12,433 nt of DNA, from assembly GCA_021789735.1 (NCBI GenBank), contig JAJYJB010000075.1:1-12433 (forward strand), written 5' to 3'. Below, piece after piece: positions 1 to 5,470 of the stretch (positions within the stretch are counted from its first letter, which is position 1; the number at the start of each line of letters is the position of its first letter). The translations under genes were made by a program, and so were the position numbers. This DNA comes from Nitrospirota bacterium (GTDB lineage: Bacteria > Nitrospirota > Thermodesulfovibrionia > Thermodesulfovibrionales > JdFR-88). A model generated the notes under the pieces. The model saw only the letters and a list, made by a program, of their open reading frames with translations, made no database searches and had not been told where the DNA came from.

Positions 1-193
1 CTTCACTCTTAAACCCCTATCTCGGCCTTTTGAATTGCTTTTCATACTTGTTTCAACTTTTTTGCGAAAGAACCATAATTTTTTAAACGGACGGAAACAG
101 ACAAGGAAAACACACGGACAACACTGCGGCACTGCAAGATACACCGCAGAGAACGGCATTTACGGAATTGTTTGATTTTCCAGGAGAAAAGAG

Positions 194-265
194 AGCCGGG
201 GATGAGGGTTGAACTCACGACCTGCTGATTACGAATCAGCTGCTCTGCCACTGAGCTACCCCGGC
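194..265 (-). tRNA. tRNA-Thr (anticodon CGU)
   Basis: Read on the minus strand, the sequence folds as a complete cloverleaf. It has a 7-bp acceptor stem GCCGGGG/CCCCGGC, a D arm GCTC-AGTGGCA-GAGC, an anticodon stem GCTGA/TCAGC with loop TTCGTAA (anticodon CGT, decoding ACG = Thr), a 5-nt variable loop and a T arm GTGAG-TTCAACC-CTCAT. The discriminator base is T and the 3' CCA is not encoded, so CCA must be added post-transcriptionally. The D loop is short (7 nt) but keeps the GG pair, as in many bacterial tRNAs. The tRNA lies downstream of hisD on the same strand, with its own promoter. Confidence 0.95.
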
Positions 266-297
266 TAAAAGAAAAAACGGCTGAAGACTAGGCATCA

Positions 298-327
298 ATT
301 CTACCGCATGGCGGCGGGGATAATCAA
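298..327 (-). promoter_or_regulatory. Putative sigma70 promoter for tRNA-Thr
   Basis: On the minus strand, TTGATT (322-327) and TAGAAT (298-303) are separated by 18 bp. This places the start of transcription about 25 nt before the tRNA 5' end. The -35 element overlaps the hisD stop codon at 324-326, so the promoter sits partly inside the hisD 3' end. Motif match only. Confidence 0.5.
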
Positions 328-1628
328 ATCCCCTTTTTGGACTTCCGCCCGTCCGGGCCGCCCCGCCTCCTTAAAGAAACGGAGTTTTTGTGGGCAGTAA
401 GCCCCTCGGCCTGGGCAAGCGCCTCAACCTTGTCCGCCAGAAGAGAAAAACCCTTCCGGGAAAACTTCAGATAGCTCGTGTGCTTAAGAAAATCATACAC
501 CCCGAGCGGGGAGGAAAACCGCGCGGTCCCTCCGGTGGGCAGCACATGGTTTGGCCCCGCGGCGTAATCGCCAAGGGGCTCCGGGCTCCAGTCCCCAAGG
601 AACATTGCCCCGGCGCAGTCTATCTTTTCGGCCAGGGCGTCGGGCTGGCGGGTCATTATCTCAAGGTGCTCGGGGGCGATGAGGTTTGCAAGCCGCACGG
701 CCTCCTGCAGGTCCTCCTTAATTATTATGGCGCCGTATCTCCCGAGGGAACTTGAGGCGGCCTCCCTCCTTGAAAGCCCTTTCAGCTGGGCCTTCACCTC
801 CCTCTGAAGCTGAAGGGCCAGATCCTCCGAGTCCGTGACGGCCACCGCGCTTGCCAGGGGATCGTGCTCCGCCTGGCTGAGCATGTCGGCCGCGATGAAG
901 GCCGGGTTGGCCCCGGAGTCCGCTATTATCAGTATCTCGCTTGGCCCGGCTATCATGTCTATGTCCACCTCGCCAAAGACCAGCTTTTTTGCCATCGCCA
1001 CGTAAATGTTGCCAGGCCCGGTTATCTTGTCCACCCTCTTTATTGTCTCGGTCCCATAGGCCAGCGCGGCCACCGCCTGCGCGCCTCCGATGGAGTAGAC
1101 CTCCTTCACCCCCAGCATGCGGAGCGCCGCCATCACCGCGGGGTTTATATGACCGCCCGGGGACGGCACCGCAACGGCTATCTCCCGCACGCCCGCAACC
1201 TGGGCCGGGATCACGTTCATAAGGACGCTCGATGGATAGGAAGCCTTCCCGCCCGGCACGTACACCCCGGCGCGGCCAAGGGGTTTTATGACCTGCCCAA
1301 GCCTTATGCCCTGTCTTTCAAAAAACCAGGAGCCCTGCCTCTGCTTCTCGTGGAACTCCCGTATGCGCCCCGCAGAAAACTCAAGAGCCTGGATAAGCCC
1401 ACGGTCCGCCTTTTTCGCATGGGAATCTATCACCCTGGCGGAAAGCCTTATGTTCTCATGCCCGTCAAACCGGCGGGTGAACCTCTTAAGCGCGGCATCC
1501 CCGCCCTTGCGCACCGAATCAAGGATCTTCTGTACGGCCATGACGGTCTTCGGGTCTACACCCCTTCCGCGCTTTTTCAGGCGGTCAAGGAAGCCCGCTA
1601 TTTCCTTTTTCCCTTTGAGAATCCGCAT
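324..1628 (-). CDS. hisD: Histidinol dehydrogenase
   Basis: Catalyses the last two steps of histidine synthesis: NAD+-dependent, Zn2+-dependent oxidation of L-histidinol via histidinal to L-histidine, in the cytosol. The 434-residue length is normal for the family. Family landmarks are present: PLGRAGVYVPGG near 116-127, GPGNIYV at 204-210, AGPSEIL at 227-233, and SQAEHDP at 251-257 with the Zn ligands Gln252 and His255. The APEHLE motif holds the catalytic Glu320-His321. Asp354 (PLGDYAAGPNHVLPT) and His413 (LTAHKNSVS) match the other two zinc ligands, so the enzyme looks intact. The C-terminus has a short basic extension (residues 421-434). The ATG is preceded by an in-frame TAG three codons upstream and by no Shine-Dalgarno sequence. 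The promoter is very close, so the mRNA may be almost leaderless. No other his genes are visible nearby. Confidence 0.97.
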   Translation of the reverse strand: MRILKGKKEIAGFLDRLKKRGRGVDPKTVMAVQKILDSVRKGGDAALKRFTRRFDGHENIRLSARVIDSHAKKADRGLIQALEFSAGRIREFHEKQRQGSWFFERQGIRLGQVIKPLGRAGVYVPGGKASYPSSVLMNVIPAQVAGVREIAVAVPSPGGHINPAVMAALRMLGVKEVYSIGGAQAVAALAYGTETIKRVDKITGPGNIYVAMAKKLVFGEVDIDMIAGPSEILIIADSGANPAFIAADMLSQAEHDPLASAVAVTDSEDLALQLQREVKAQLKGLSRREAASSSLGRYGAIIIKEDLQEAVRLANLIAPEHLEIMTRQPDALAEKIDCAGAMFLGDWSPEPLGDYAAGPNHVLPTGGTARFSSPLGVYDFLKHTSYLKFSRKGFSLLADKVEALAQAEGLTAHKNSVSLRRRGGPDGRKSKKGI

Positions 1629-1641
1629 GACAGTCTATGAT

Positions 1642-1694
1642 TTTATAGGGACGGGCGGACGCATTTCAAGCTCTACGCTGTTTTTTGTTTTTTT
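1642..1694 (-). promoter_or_regulatory. hisD promoter with A-tract UP-like element
   Basis: On the minus strand, TTGAAA (1664-1669), a 16-bp spacer and TATAAA (1642-1647) make a good sigma70 promoter. About 10-25 bp upstream of the -35 lies an A-rich tract (roughly 1679-1694) in the position of an UP element. The predicted start, near 1635, is only about 7 nt before the hisD ATG at 1628, leaving no room for a Shine-Dalgarno sequence. Inference from motif and spacing. Confidence 0.6.
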
Positions 1695-1696
1695 CT

Positions 1697-1723
1697 GCCT
1701 GCGCGGCAGGCTTTCGCTTTTTT
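1697..1723 (+). terminator. Terminator-like hairpin between two minus-strand genes
   Basis: GCCTGC (1697-1702) pairs perfectly with GCAGGC (1706-1711) around a GCG loop, followed by TTTCGCTTTTTT on the plus strand. It has intrinsic-terminator shape for plus-strand transcription, although both flanking genes run on the minus strand. It may simply insulate the hisD promoter from antisense transcription. The T stretch lies only on the plus-strand 3' side. Confidence 0.4.
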
Positions 1724-1747
1724 AAATCCAATCAGGCGGCGGGACCG

Positions 1748-1785
1748 CAGGCAAACGGGCAGAAGGGGCCGGGACAGGCAAACGG
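1748..1785. repeat. Short direct repeat upstream of hisD
   Basis: The 11-mer CAGGCAAACGG occurs at 1748-1758 and again at 1775-1785 (27-bp period). Each copy is preceded closely by GGGAC. It lies about 80-120 bp upstream of the hisD -35 element. It could be a pair of regulator-binding half sites or chance; nothing else supports a function. Confidence 0.4.
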
Positions 1786-1884
1786 CGCATTTGAAAAAAT
1801 TTTTACGGGAGGGGCCGCGTTCAGCCCAGGACACGTCCCCGGCGACGGCCCGCAGCCGGGGGCGGCGCCTTTTTATTTAAAAGA

Positions 1885-2379
1885 TCAGGAGGTCTCCGGT
1901 ACCTTCAGACGGAGGTCCTTCAGATATTTTATGTGTCCTTCCTCCCAATCTCTGAGCCCCTCCATCATGGCCTTTACGGAAGGGTCCTCCGCCTCTTTGC
2001 TCAGCCTGTCATAGAGGGCATACGCCCTGGCCTCCATCTTGAGGGCCACGATTATCGCACCGAGCTCGTCGATAAAAGAATATTCTTCCATCCACTTTTC
2101 TATGTCCTTTACCGGGATGCCGCCCTCCATGGTATCCGGCCTCACCTTTTGCTTGAACTCCTCGAAACTGACAAACTCCCTGTCCTCGGTGATCGCCTGA
2201 TACAGGTACTGGATATAGCCCATGTGCTCGTCCTCCCACCTGGAGAGTTCCCGGAAGGCCTCCTTCGAAACATCCAGGATGGCGTTTTCCGAAGCCCTGC
2301 GGTAAAACTCCCTGGTGCCCTTCTCCATCGTATATACCTCTATCAACGACTCCAGAAGTCCTGTCCTGCCGGTAAGCAT
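1885..2379 (-). CDS. Ferritin-like diiron-domain protein (rubrerythrin family)
   Basis: A 164-residue, almost wholly helical protein with the two-fold pattern of a ferritin-like four-helix bundle. The first half has E19/E24 (MEKGTREFY) and E49-x-x-H52 (WEDEHMGY). The second half has E116 (MEARAYALY) and E146-x-x-H149 (EEGHIKYL). In rubrerythrin relatives these Glu/His residues carry a di-iron site used in peroxide reduction or iron handling. There is no C-terminal rubredoxin Cys4 domain, so this is the short erythrin-like form. An excellent Shine-Dalgarno (AGGGAGGAG, 2388-2396) lies 8 nt before the ATG. It is transcribed divergently from the YceI-family gene. Electron donor and exact substrate cannot be read from the sequence. 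No convincing terminator follows: a 7-bp GC-rich hairpin at 1837-1861 lacks a T tract. Confidence 0.85.
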   Translation of the reverse strand: MLTGRTGLLESLIEVYTMEKGTREFYRRASENAILDVSKEAFRELSRWEDEHMGYIQYLYQAITEDREFVSFEEFKQKVRPDTMEGGIPVKDIEKWMEEYSFIDELGAIIVALKMEARAYALYDRLSKEAEDPSVKAMMEGLRDWEEGHIKYLKDLRLKVPETS

Positions 2380-2469
2380 ATTTTTGTCTCCTCCCTAAAG
2401 ATAACAAACCAGGTGAATGGTGAGATGAAACCAAAAACCCCAGTTCAAAATATTTACCCGCCGGAAAAA

Positions 2470-2478
2470 ATTATATCA
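2470..2478 (-). promoter_or_regulatory. Extended -10 promoter of the ferritin-like gene
   Basis: On the minus strand TGATATAAT (2478 down to 2470) is a perfect extended -10 (TGN-TATAAT). No good -35 is found at 16-18 bp, which is typical of extended -10 promoters. The predicted leader is about 80 nt. Confidence 0.55.
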
Positions 2479-2505
2479 CGCCCTGCCACGGCGGGAAACA
2501 AACAG

Positions 2506-2533
2506 TTGCATGCCCATTTCCTGATGCTATACT
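2506..2533 (+). promoter_or_regulatory. Promoter of the YceI-family gene
   Basis: TTGCAT (2506-2511), a 16-bp spacer and TATACT (2528-2533), with TG one base upstream of the -10 (extended -10). It points away from the ferritin-like promoter about 30 bp away. Predicted leader about 30 nt. Confidence 0.55.
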
Positions 2534-2569
2534 TTAAAAAAAACAGGTTGGAGGTAGCTAGGAAAGATC

Positions 2570-3130
2570 ATGGCCAAGGCGATAACCAGGACAAAATGGG
2601 GCATCGATCCCGATCATTCGTCCGTTTCCTTTTCGATAAAGTACCTTATGCTTGCCAGCATACGGGGGATGATGAACAAGGTGACCGGAACGATCTATTT
2701 CGACCCTCCCGATGTGGTGAACCTGGACGTGGAAGTGGATATAGACGTGTCCAGCCTGACCACCGGCGTCTCAAAACGGGACGAGCACCTGAAGAGCCCG
2801 GACTTTTTCGACATCTCCAGGTATCCGAAGATAACATTCAAGAGCACGAAGGTGGAATCCCTGGGCGGCAGGCACATACGCCTCACGGGGGACTTGAGCC
2901 TTCATGGGGTGACGCACCAGGTGGTGTTGGAAGGAGAGTACACCGGCCCCGTGAAGCTCCCCGAATCCATAGGAGGGGAAACGAGCATGGGGTTCACGGG
3001 CAGCACCGCAATAAACCGCGAGGACTTCGGAATGACGTGGGGAAGCATGCCGCTGGAAGACGGGATACTGGCGGACAGGGAAGTCCTTATCGCATTTGAC
3101 ATCGAGGCCGACCTTATGGACCGGCCCTGA
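2570..3130 (+). CDS. YceI-family protein
   Basis: The whole 186-residue protein is a YceI domain, a lipocalin-like beta-barrel that binds polyisoprenoid or other long lipids. Family signatures are clear: W10-x-IDPDHSSVSFSIKYL (10-26), IRGMMNKVTGTIYFDP (31-46), HLKSPDFFDISRYPKITFKST (73-93), LTGDLSLHGVTHQVVLEG (105-122), GFTGSTAINREDFGMTW (141-157) and a closing VLIAFDIEADL. Many relatives are periplasmic, but this one starts MAKAITRTKW with no signal peptide, so it is predicted to be cytosolic. The usual KH in the second strand is KY here. A GGAGG lies at about 15 nt and AGGA at about 6 nt before the ATG. Paired divergently with a ferritin-like protein; both families often belong to stress responses, but the pairing is only suggestive. 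Confidence 0.92.
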   Translation: MAKAITRTKWGIDPDHSSVSFSIKYLMLASIRGMMNKVTGTIYFDPPDVVNLDVEVDIDVSSLTTGVSKRDEHLKSPDFFDISRYPKITFKSTKVESLGGRHIRLTGDLSLHGVTHQVVLEGEYTGPVKLPESIGGETSMGFTGSTAINREDFGMTWGSMPLEDGILADREVLIAFDIEADLMDRP

Positions 3131-3221
3131 TTTTCATGGCCGGGGCTTAATATTTTACAGGCCGGGCTGAACAATTAGTAGCAGACCGGACTGCGCCCGG
3201 ACCTAAAGCGAGGGCATGGTC

Positions 3222-3249
3222 AAAAAACGGCACCCGGAAACGGGTCGCC
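3222..3249 (-). terminator. Intrinsic terminator of tatA
   Basis: On the minus strand ACCCG-TTTC-CGGGT, extended by GGC/GCC across a one-base bulge, is followed by G and six T (3222-3227). It begins just after the tatA stop codon. A weaker T stretch on the plus side (3255-3260) could also let it stop plus-strand transcripts from the YceI gene. Confidence 0.7.
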
Positions 3250-3252
3250 CCG

Positions 3253-3450
3253 CTATTTTTCCTCGGCCTTTTTGTCTTCGGGCTCCGGCTTGAGCTCTAT
3301 TTCGTCCTTGCCATTGAGAGCCTTTTTGAAATCCCTGATGCTCTTGCCCAGGCCAGCGCCTATCTGGGGCAGTTTGCCAGGACCGAAGACAAGAAGCACG
3401 ATCAGCAGAACAAGAATCAGGTGAATAGGTTGAAAAAGACCGTCAAACAT
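3253..3450 (-). CDS. tatA: Twin-arginine translocase subunit TatA/TatE
   Basis: A 65-residue protein with the canonical TatA build. It has a short N-terminus, one membrane helix (about residues 8-22, IHLILVLLIVLLVFG), the FGPGKLP hinge (22-28), an amphipathic helix QIGAGLGKSIRDFKKAL (29-45) and a charged, unstructured tail rich in E, K and P. TatA oligomers form the conduit that exports folded proteins with twin-arginine signal peptides across the inner membrane, with TatC (and TatB). No tatC or tatB is adjacent, so the rest of the system must be elsewhere. The Shine-Dalgarno GGGAGG lies 5 nt before the ATG. It appears monocistronic, between its own promoter and terminator. Confidence 0.95.
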   Translation of the reverse strand: MFDGLFQPIHLILVLLIVLLVFGPGKLPQIGAGLGKSIRDFKKALNGKDEIELKPEPEDKKAEEK

Positions 3451-3510
3451 ATACGCCTCCCATTATCCCCCCGTTGTTAATACGAAAAAACAAAAACCAT
3501 CTCACTACAT

Positions 3511-3516
3511 ATTATA
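3511..3516 (-). promoter_or_regulatory. Likely tatA promoter (-10 TATAAT)
   Basis: A perfect TATAAT is read on the minus strand at 3516-3511. The best -35 candidate, TTGTTC, is 15 bp upstream and weak. It lies immediately downstream of the preceding gene's terminator, supporting independent transcription with a leader of about 54 nt. Confidence 0.45.
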
Positions 3517-3530
3517 AACCCATTGCGCAA

Positions 3531-3558
3531 AGAACAAAAGGGCGCCTTGAGGCCGCCC
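3531..3558 (-). terminator. Intrinsic terminator of the outer-membrane barrel gene
   Basis: On the minus strand GGGCG pairs with CGCCC. An inner CC/GG lies around TCAA, and TTTTGTTCTTT follows. The hairpin overlaps the stop codon at 3558-3560. It separates the barrel gene from tatA. Confidence 0.75.
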
Positions 3559-4454
3559 TAATAATTCAGGCCGATCCCGGCCCTCGCACCAAAGATGTCT
3601 GAACTGCTGTCGGGCTCGTAATAAGCCTCTCCGGGGACCCCTTTGCTTGTAAGAGTGACCTGGTGGCTGGCCCCTATGCCCCAGTGCTGGTAGTACGGCG
3701 TGAGGTAGACAAAAAAGGAAGGTCTGCCCGCGTGGAGGCTGTGATATCCGTAAAATTCATATGTCACAGGCAGTTCGACCGAAAAACCGGCCCTTGTCTT
3801 AAGGTAAAAGGTCGCCTCGTCGTACTTCCCGGCAAGGTTGGTCCGGAGTCTCATATTGAAAGGCAGGCGCAGGGCCGCGTTGGCCCCCGCTGTCCATCTT
3901 TCAAGCCGGAAAACGTAATCGGCGCCTGCGGCGAAATAGACCCAGGTATATTTTTCTTCGTAGTCCGGGAGGGCGTCGGACCCCCTGTCCCAAATCCTGT
4001 AACCCAGGCCTGCGTAAGGGGTCAGGGTGGAGGTGTGCAGGTCCAGCGCCTTGTAGCCAAAGTCCCCCTCATACTGATATATCCTTTCGCGCGTGAACAT
4101 GGAAAGCGGCGTTCCGTCCTGGGTAGACCCGTCGTAATTGGCCCAGCCCGAGTTTAAATACTGGGCGGTGAACCGGGTCCAGATGACAGAGGTTTCGTAG
4201 CGGGCCTCCAGGGCCAGGCCGTTAAGCCAGGCGGTGTCCTTGTCCAGGCAGCCGCCATTGGGGCCCTCTTCACTGTACGCCAGATGGCTGCCATCATAGG
4301 CGACGCCAAGGGTCAACCCCCTGTTGCCGGAGCCTCTCTTGAGGGAGGCCGCCCGGGCCAGGCCGGCCCCGGACAACGGGTGGCAAAGCAGAAAAGAAAA
4401 TGTAAGCGCCGTTAGGACTGACGCGCGTTTAGGCAAAAGGTTAAAACCGGCCAT
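3558..4454 (-). CDS. Outer-membrane beta-barrel protein, function unknown
   Basis: A 298-residue protein with an N-terminal signal peptide: basic PKR at 8-10, a hydrophobic core about 12-24, and a plausible cleavage after GLARA or ARAA near residue 35-36. The mature part is built from alternating polar/aromatic stretches typical of amphipathic strands, e.g. IWTRFTAQYL, TPYAGLGYRIW, YTWVYFAAGADYVF, PSFFVYLTPYYQHWGIG. It ends GARAGIGLNY, with the terminal aromatic residue expected for BAM-dependent outer-membrane insertion. The segments suggest a barrel of roughly 8-12 strands. No family name can be assigned with confidence. There is no lipobox; one Cys remains in the mature part (C69). A GGAG lies 5 nt before the ATG. 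Its promoter is so close that the leader would be about 9 nt, so a TTG at codon 7 is a possible alternative start. Confidence 0.85.
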   Translation of the reverse strand: MAGFNLLPKRASVLTALTFSFLLCHPLSGAGLARAASLKRGSGNRGLTLGVAYDGSHLAYSEEGPNGGCLDKDTAWLNGLALEARYETSVIWTRFTAQYLNSGWANYDGSTQDGTPLSMFTRERIYQYEGDFGYKALDLHTSTLTPYAGLGYRIWDRGSDALPDYEEKYTWVYFAAGADYVFRLERWTAGANAALRLPFNMRLRTNLAGKYDEATFYLKTRAGFSVELPVTYEFYGYHSLHAGRPSFFVYLTPYYQHWGIGASHQVTLTSKGVPGEAYYEPDSSSDIFGARAGIGLNY

Positions 4455-4469
4455 GCAGACTCCGTGAAT

Positions 4470-4498
4470 ATTGTAAGGAACGGTACGCGAATTGTAAA
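4470..4498 (-). promoter_or_regulatory. Promoter of the barrel protein gene
   Basis: TTTACA (4493-4498), exactly 17 bp, and TACAAT (4470-4475), read on the minus strand; each hexamer is one base off consensus. The predicted start near 4463 is about 9 nt before the ATG, placing the GGAG at the very 5' end of the mRNA. Confidence 0.65.
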
Positions 4499-4534
4499 GT
4501 GCGGCGGCGCACGCTAGCCCGCTCCCTTTTTGTT

Positions 4535-4543
4535 TGATAGAAT
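4535..4543 (+). promoter_or_regulatory. Possible extended -10 for the 86-residue ORF
   Basis: TGATAGAAT (TGN plus TAGAAT) lies about 60 nt before the start codon of the small gene. No matching -35 is seen. Weak, but the only candidate on this strand in the interval. Confidence 0.35.
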
Positions 4544-4603
4544 TTGATCAGAAGGAAGATGCGTTTCAGTTTGTAAAATCCCAAAAACTCAGGGAGGCGG
4601 ACC

Positions 4604-4864
4604 ATGAAGATCGATGTCAATGAGTACAGGCAGCATTACCTGAAAGAAGTGGAAGAGCGCTTGATGGCCAGGAAAGACAGCATCCCCGGCTTCAGCACGC
4701 AGGGCCTTCACGATGCCATAATGACGGAACTGAACAGGGCGGACCAGGAAACCTGGCTTGTGGACATACCCGATGACAGGCAGAAGGCCCTTAGAGAGGC
4801 CGAGGAGCGCATCATCACCTGTATGAAGGAAAACCAGCCGCTCGGAGTGGGCCAGAGCTGGTGA
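4604..4864 (+). CDS. Conserved-looking small protein, unknown function
   Basis: I do not recognise this 86-residue protein. It is rich in charged residues and predicted mostly helical: residues 1-25 (YRQHYLKEVEERLMARKDS), 32-50 (TQGLHDAIMTELNRADQET) and 58-78 (DRQKALREAEERIITCMKEN), ending PLGVGQSW. There is no signal peptide or membrane segment, and a single Cys at 73. A strong Shine-Dalgarno (GGGAGG) sits 6 nt before the ATG, which argues for a real gene. It is the only protein gene on the plus strand before the riboswitch-like RNA at 4943. Its stop is 12 bp before that unit's promoter, so the RNA could also serve as its 3' UTR. Confidence 0.75.
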   Translation: MKIDVNEYRQHYLKEVEERLMARKDSIPGFSTQGLHDAIMTELNRADQETWLVDIPDDRQKALREAEERIITCMKENQPLGVGQSW

Positions 4865-4875
4865 AAAATTTTTCC

Positions 4876-4904
4876 TTGACACGCTCCAGGCGGTGTGATA
4901 GAAG
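4876..4904 (+). promoter_or_regulatory. Strong promoter of the aptamer RNA
   Basis: A perfect -35 TTGACA (4876-4881), exactly 17 bp, and TAGAAG (4899-4904), with TG one base upstream of the -10 (extended). The predicted start is near 4911, about 32 nt before the aptamer. It begins 12 bp after the stop codon of the small upstream gene. Confidence 0.7.
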
Positions 4905-4942
4905 ATAATCAAGGAGCGGAAGGCAACAACCGGAACAGGGAT

Positions 4943-5033
4943 ACTGCCACCTCATAAAGGGTAAAATACGGAAAACCGTATGGCACAAAGCCACCTTTCC
5001 AGAAATGGAAAGAGGGGTTGCTGAGGTGACAGT
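4943..5033 (+). ncRNA. Riboswitch aptamer resembling cyclic-di-GMP-I (GEMM-I)
   Basis: A closed three-way fold is visible. P1 is CACCTCA (4948-4954) with TGAGGTG (5022-5028), extended by ACTG (4943-4946) with CAGT (5030-5033) across one mismatch. P2 is ATACGG (4966-4971) with CCGTAT (4976-4981) and an AAAA loop. P3 is CTTTCCA (4995-5001) with TGGAAAG (5006-5012) and a GAAA loop. The single-stranded core recalls GEMM-I: GGGTAAA before P2 (family GGGCAAA), GGCACAAAGCCA after P2 (family GACGCAAAGCCA), and AGAGGGGTTGCTGA before P1 closes (family AGCGGGGTTACCGA). The presumed ligand-contacting G of the first segment and the A of CAAAGC are kept, favouring c-di-GMP over cGAMP. Departures are two changes in the second segment and a GNRA loop on P3 rather than P2. 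Class assignment is by eye; the fold itself is solid. Confidence 0.68.
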
Positions 5034-5074
5034 AAAAAAAAAGAGAGGCGGGCCGATGGCCCGCCTCTCTTTTT
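5034..5074. terminator. Shared bidirectional intrinsic terminator
   Basis: AGAGAGGCGGGCC (5042-5054) pairs perfectly over 13 bp with GGCCCGCCTCTCT (5058-5070) around a GAT loop; flanking A and T runs add more pairs. On the plus strand it ends in five T (5070-5074) and terminates the aptamer RNA. On the minus strand it ends in nine T (complement of 5034-5042) and is the likely terminator of the rpsP-khpA-trmD-rplS operon, about 50 nt after the rplS stop. Confidence 0.92.
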
Positions 5075-5081
5075 GTCTTCG

Positions 5082-5115
5082 CGTTTTCCGCAAAAAAACA
5101 GAAAACGGTTTTTTT
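5082..5115 (+). terminator. Second plus-strand terminator-like hairpin
   Basis: CGTTTTC (5082-5088) pairs with GAAAACG (5101-5107), with a 12-nt loop, followed by G and seven T. It reaches to within 5 bp of the rplS stop codon. On the minus strand no T tract follows, so it only makes sense as a back-up stop for plus-strand transcripts. Confidence 0.55.
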
Positions 5116-5119
5116 ATTT

Positions 5120-5470
5120 TTATTTCTTTACGAGCTGCTTTTCCTTGAGCTTTGCGGCCTTGCCCTTCTTTTCCCTCAGATAGTAGAGCTTGGCCTGCCT
5201 TACCTGGCCCAGCCTCACCACCTTTATCTCCTGTATGAAGGGCGAATGCAGCGGGAATATCCTCTCCACCCCCACGCCAAAGGATATCTTTCTTACCGTG
5301 AAGGTCTCCCGGGTCCCCCCGTTCTTCCTTGCGATAACCGCGCCCTCGAAAGGCTGTATCCTTTCCTTGTCCCCTTCTATGACCTTCATGAAGACACGGA
5401 CGGTGTCGCCCACGTTGAAAGAGGGGACTTCCCGTCTGTATCCTTCATCAATGCTATTTATCAGATTCAT
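5120..5470 (-). CDS. rplS: 50S ribosomal protein L19
   Basis: A 116-residue bL19, a large-subunit protein at the 30S-50S interface. Family features run throughout: the N-terminal helix, then [35 protein letters not shown] (15-49), the [26 protein letters not shown] stretch (54-79) and [28 protein letters not shown] (83-110). Full length. The ATG overlaps the trmD 3' end by 17 nt and has a near-perfect AAGGAGGA Shine-Dalgarno 5 nt upstream, so it can be translated independently or coupled to trmD. Last gene of the operon. Confidence 0.98.
   Translation of the reverse strand: MNLINSIDEGYRREVPSFNVGDTVRVFMKVIEGDKERIQPFEGAVIARKNGGTRETFTVRKISFGVGVERIFPLHSPFIQEIKVVRLGQVRQAKLYYLREKKGKAAKLKEKQLVKK

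Noticed and set aside
42..251. 69-codon open frame on the minus strand
   Set aside because: It runs straight through the tRNA-Thr gene, has no ribosome-binding site and no recognisable composition.
390..1725. Several plus-strand frames opposite hisD
   Set aside because: hisD is intact with all catalytic and zinc residues; these are its complement and have no Shine-Dalgarno or family features.
1837..1861. CCCCGGC/GCCGGGG hairpin as terminator of the ferritin-like gene
   Set aside because: A perfect 7-bp stem, but no T tract follows it on the minus strand; left unassigned.
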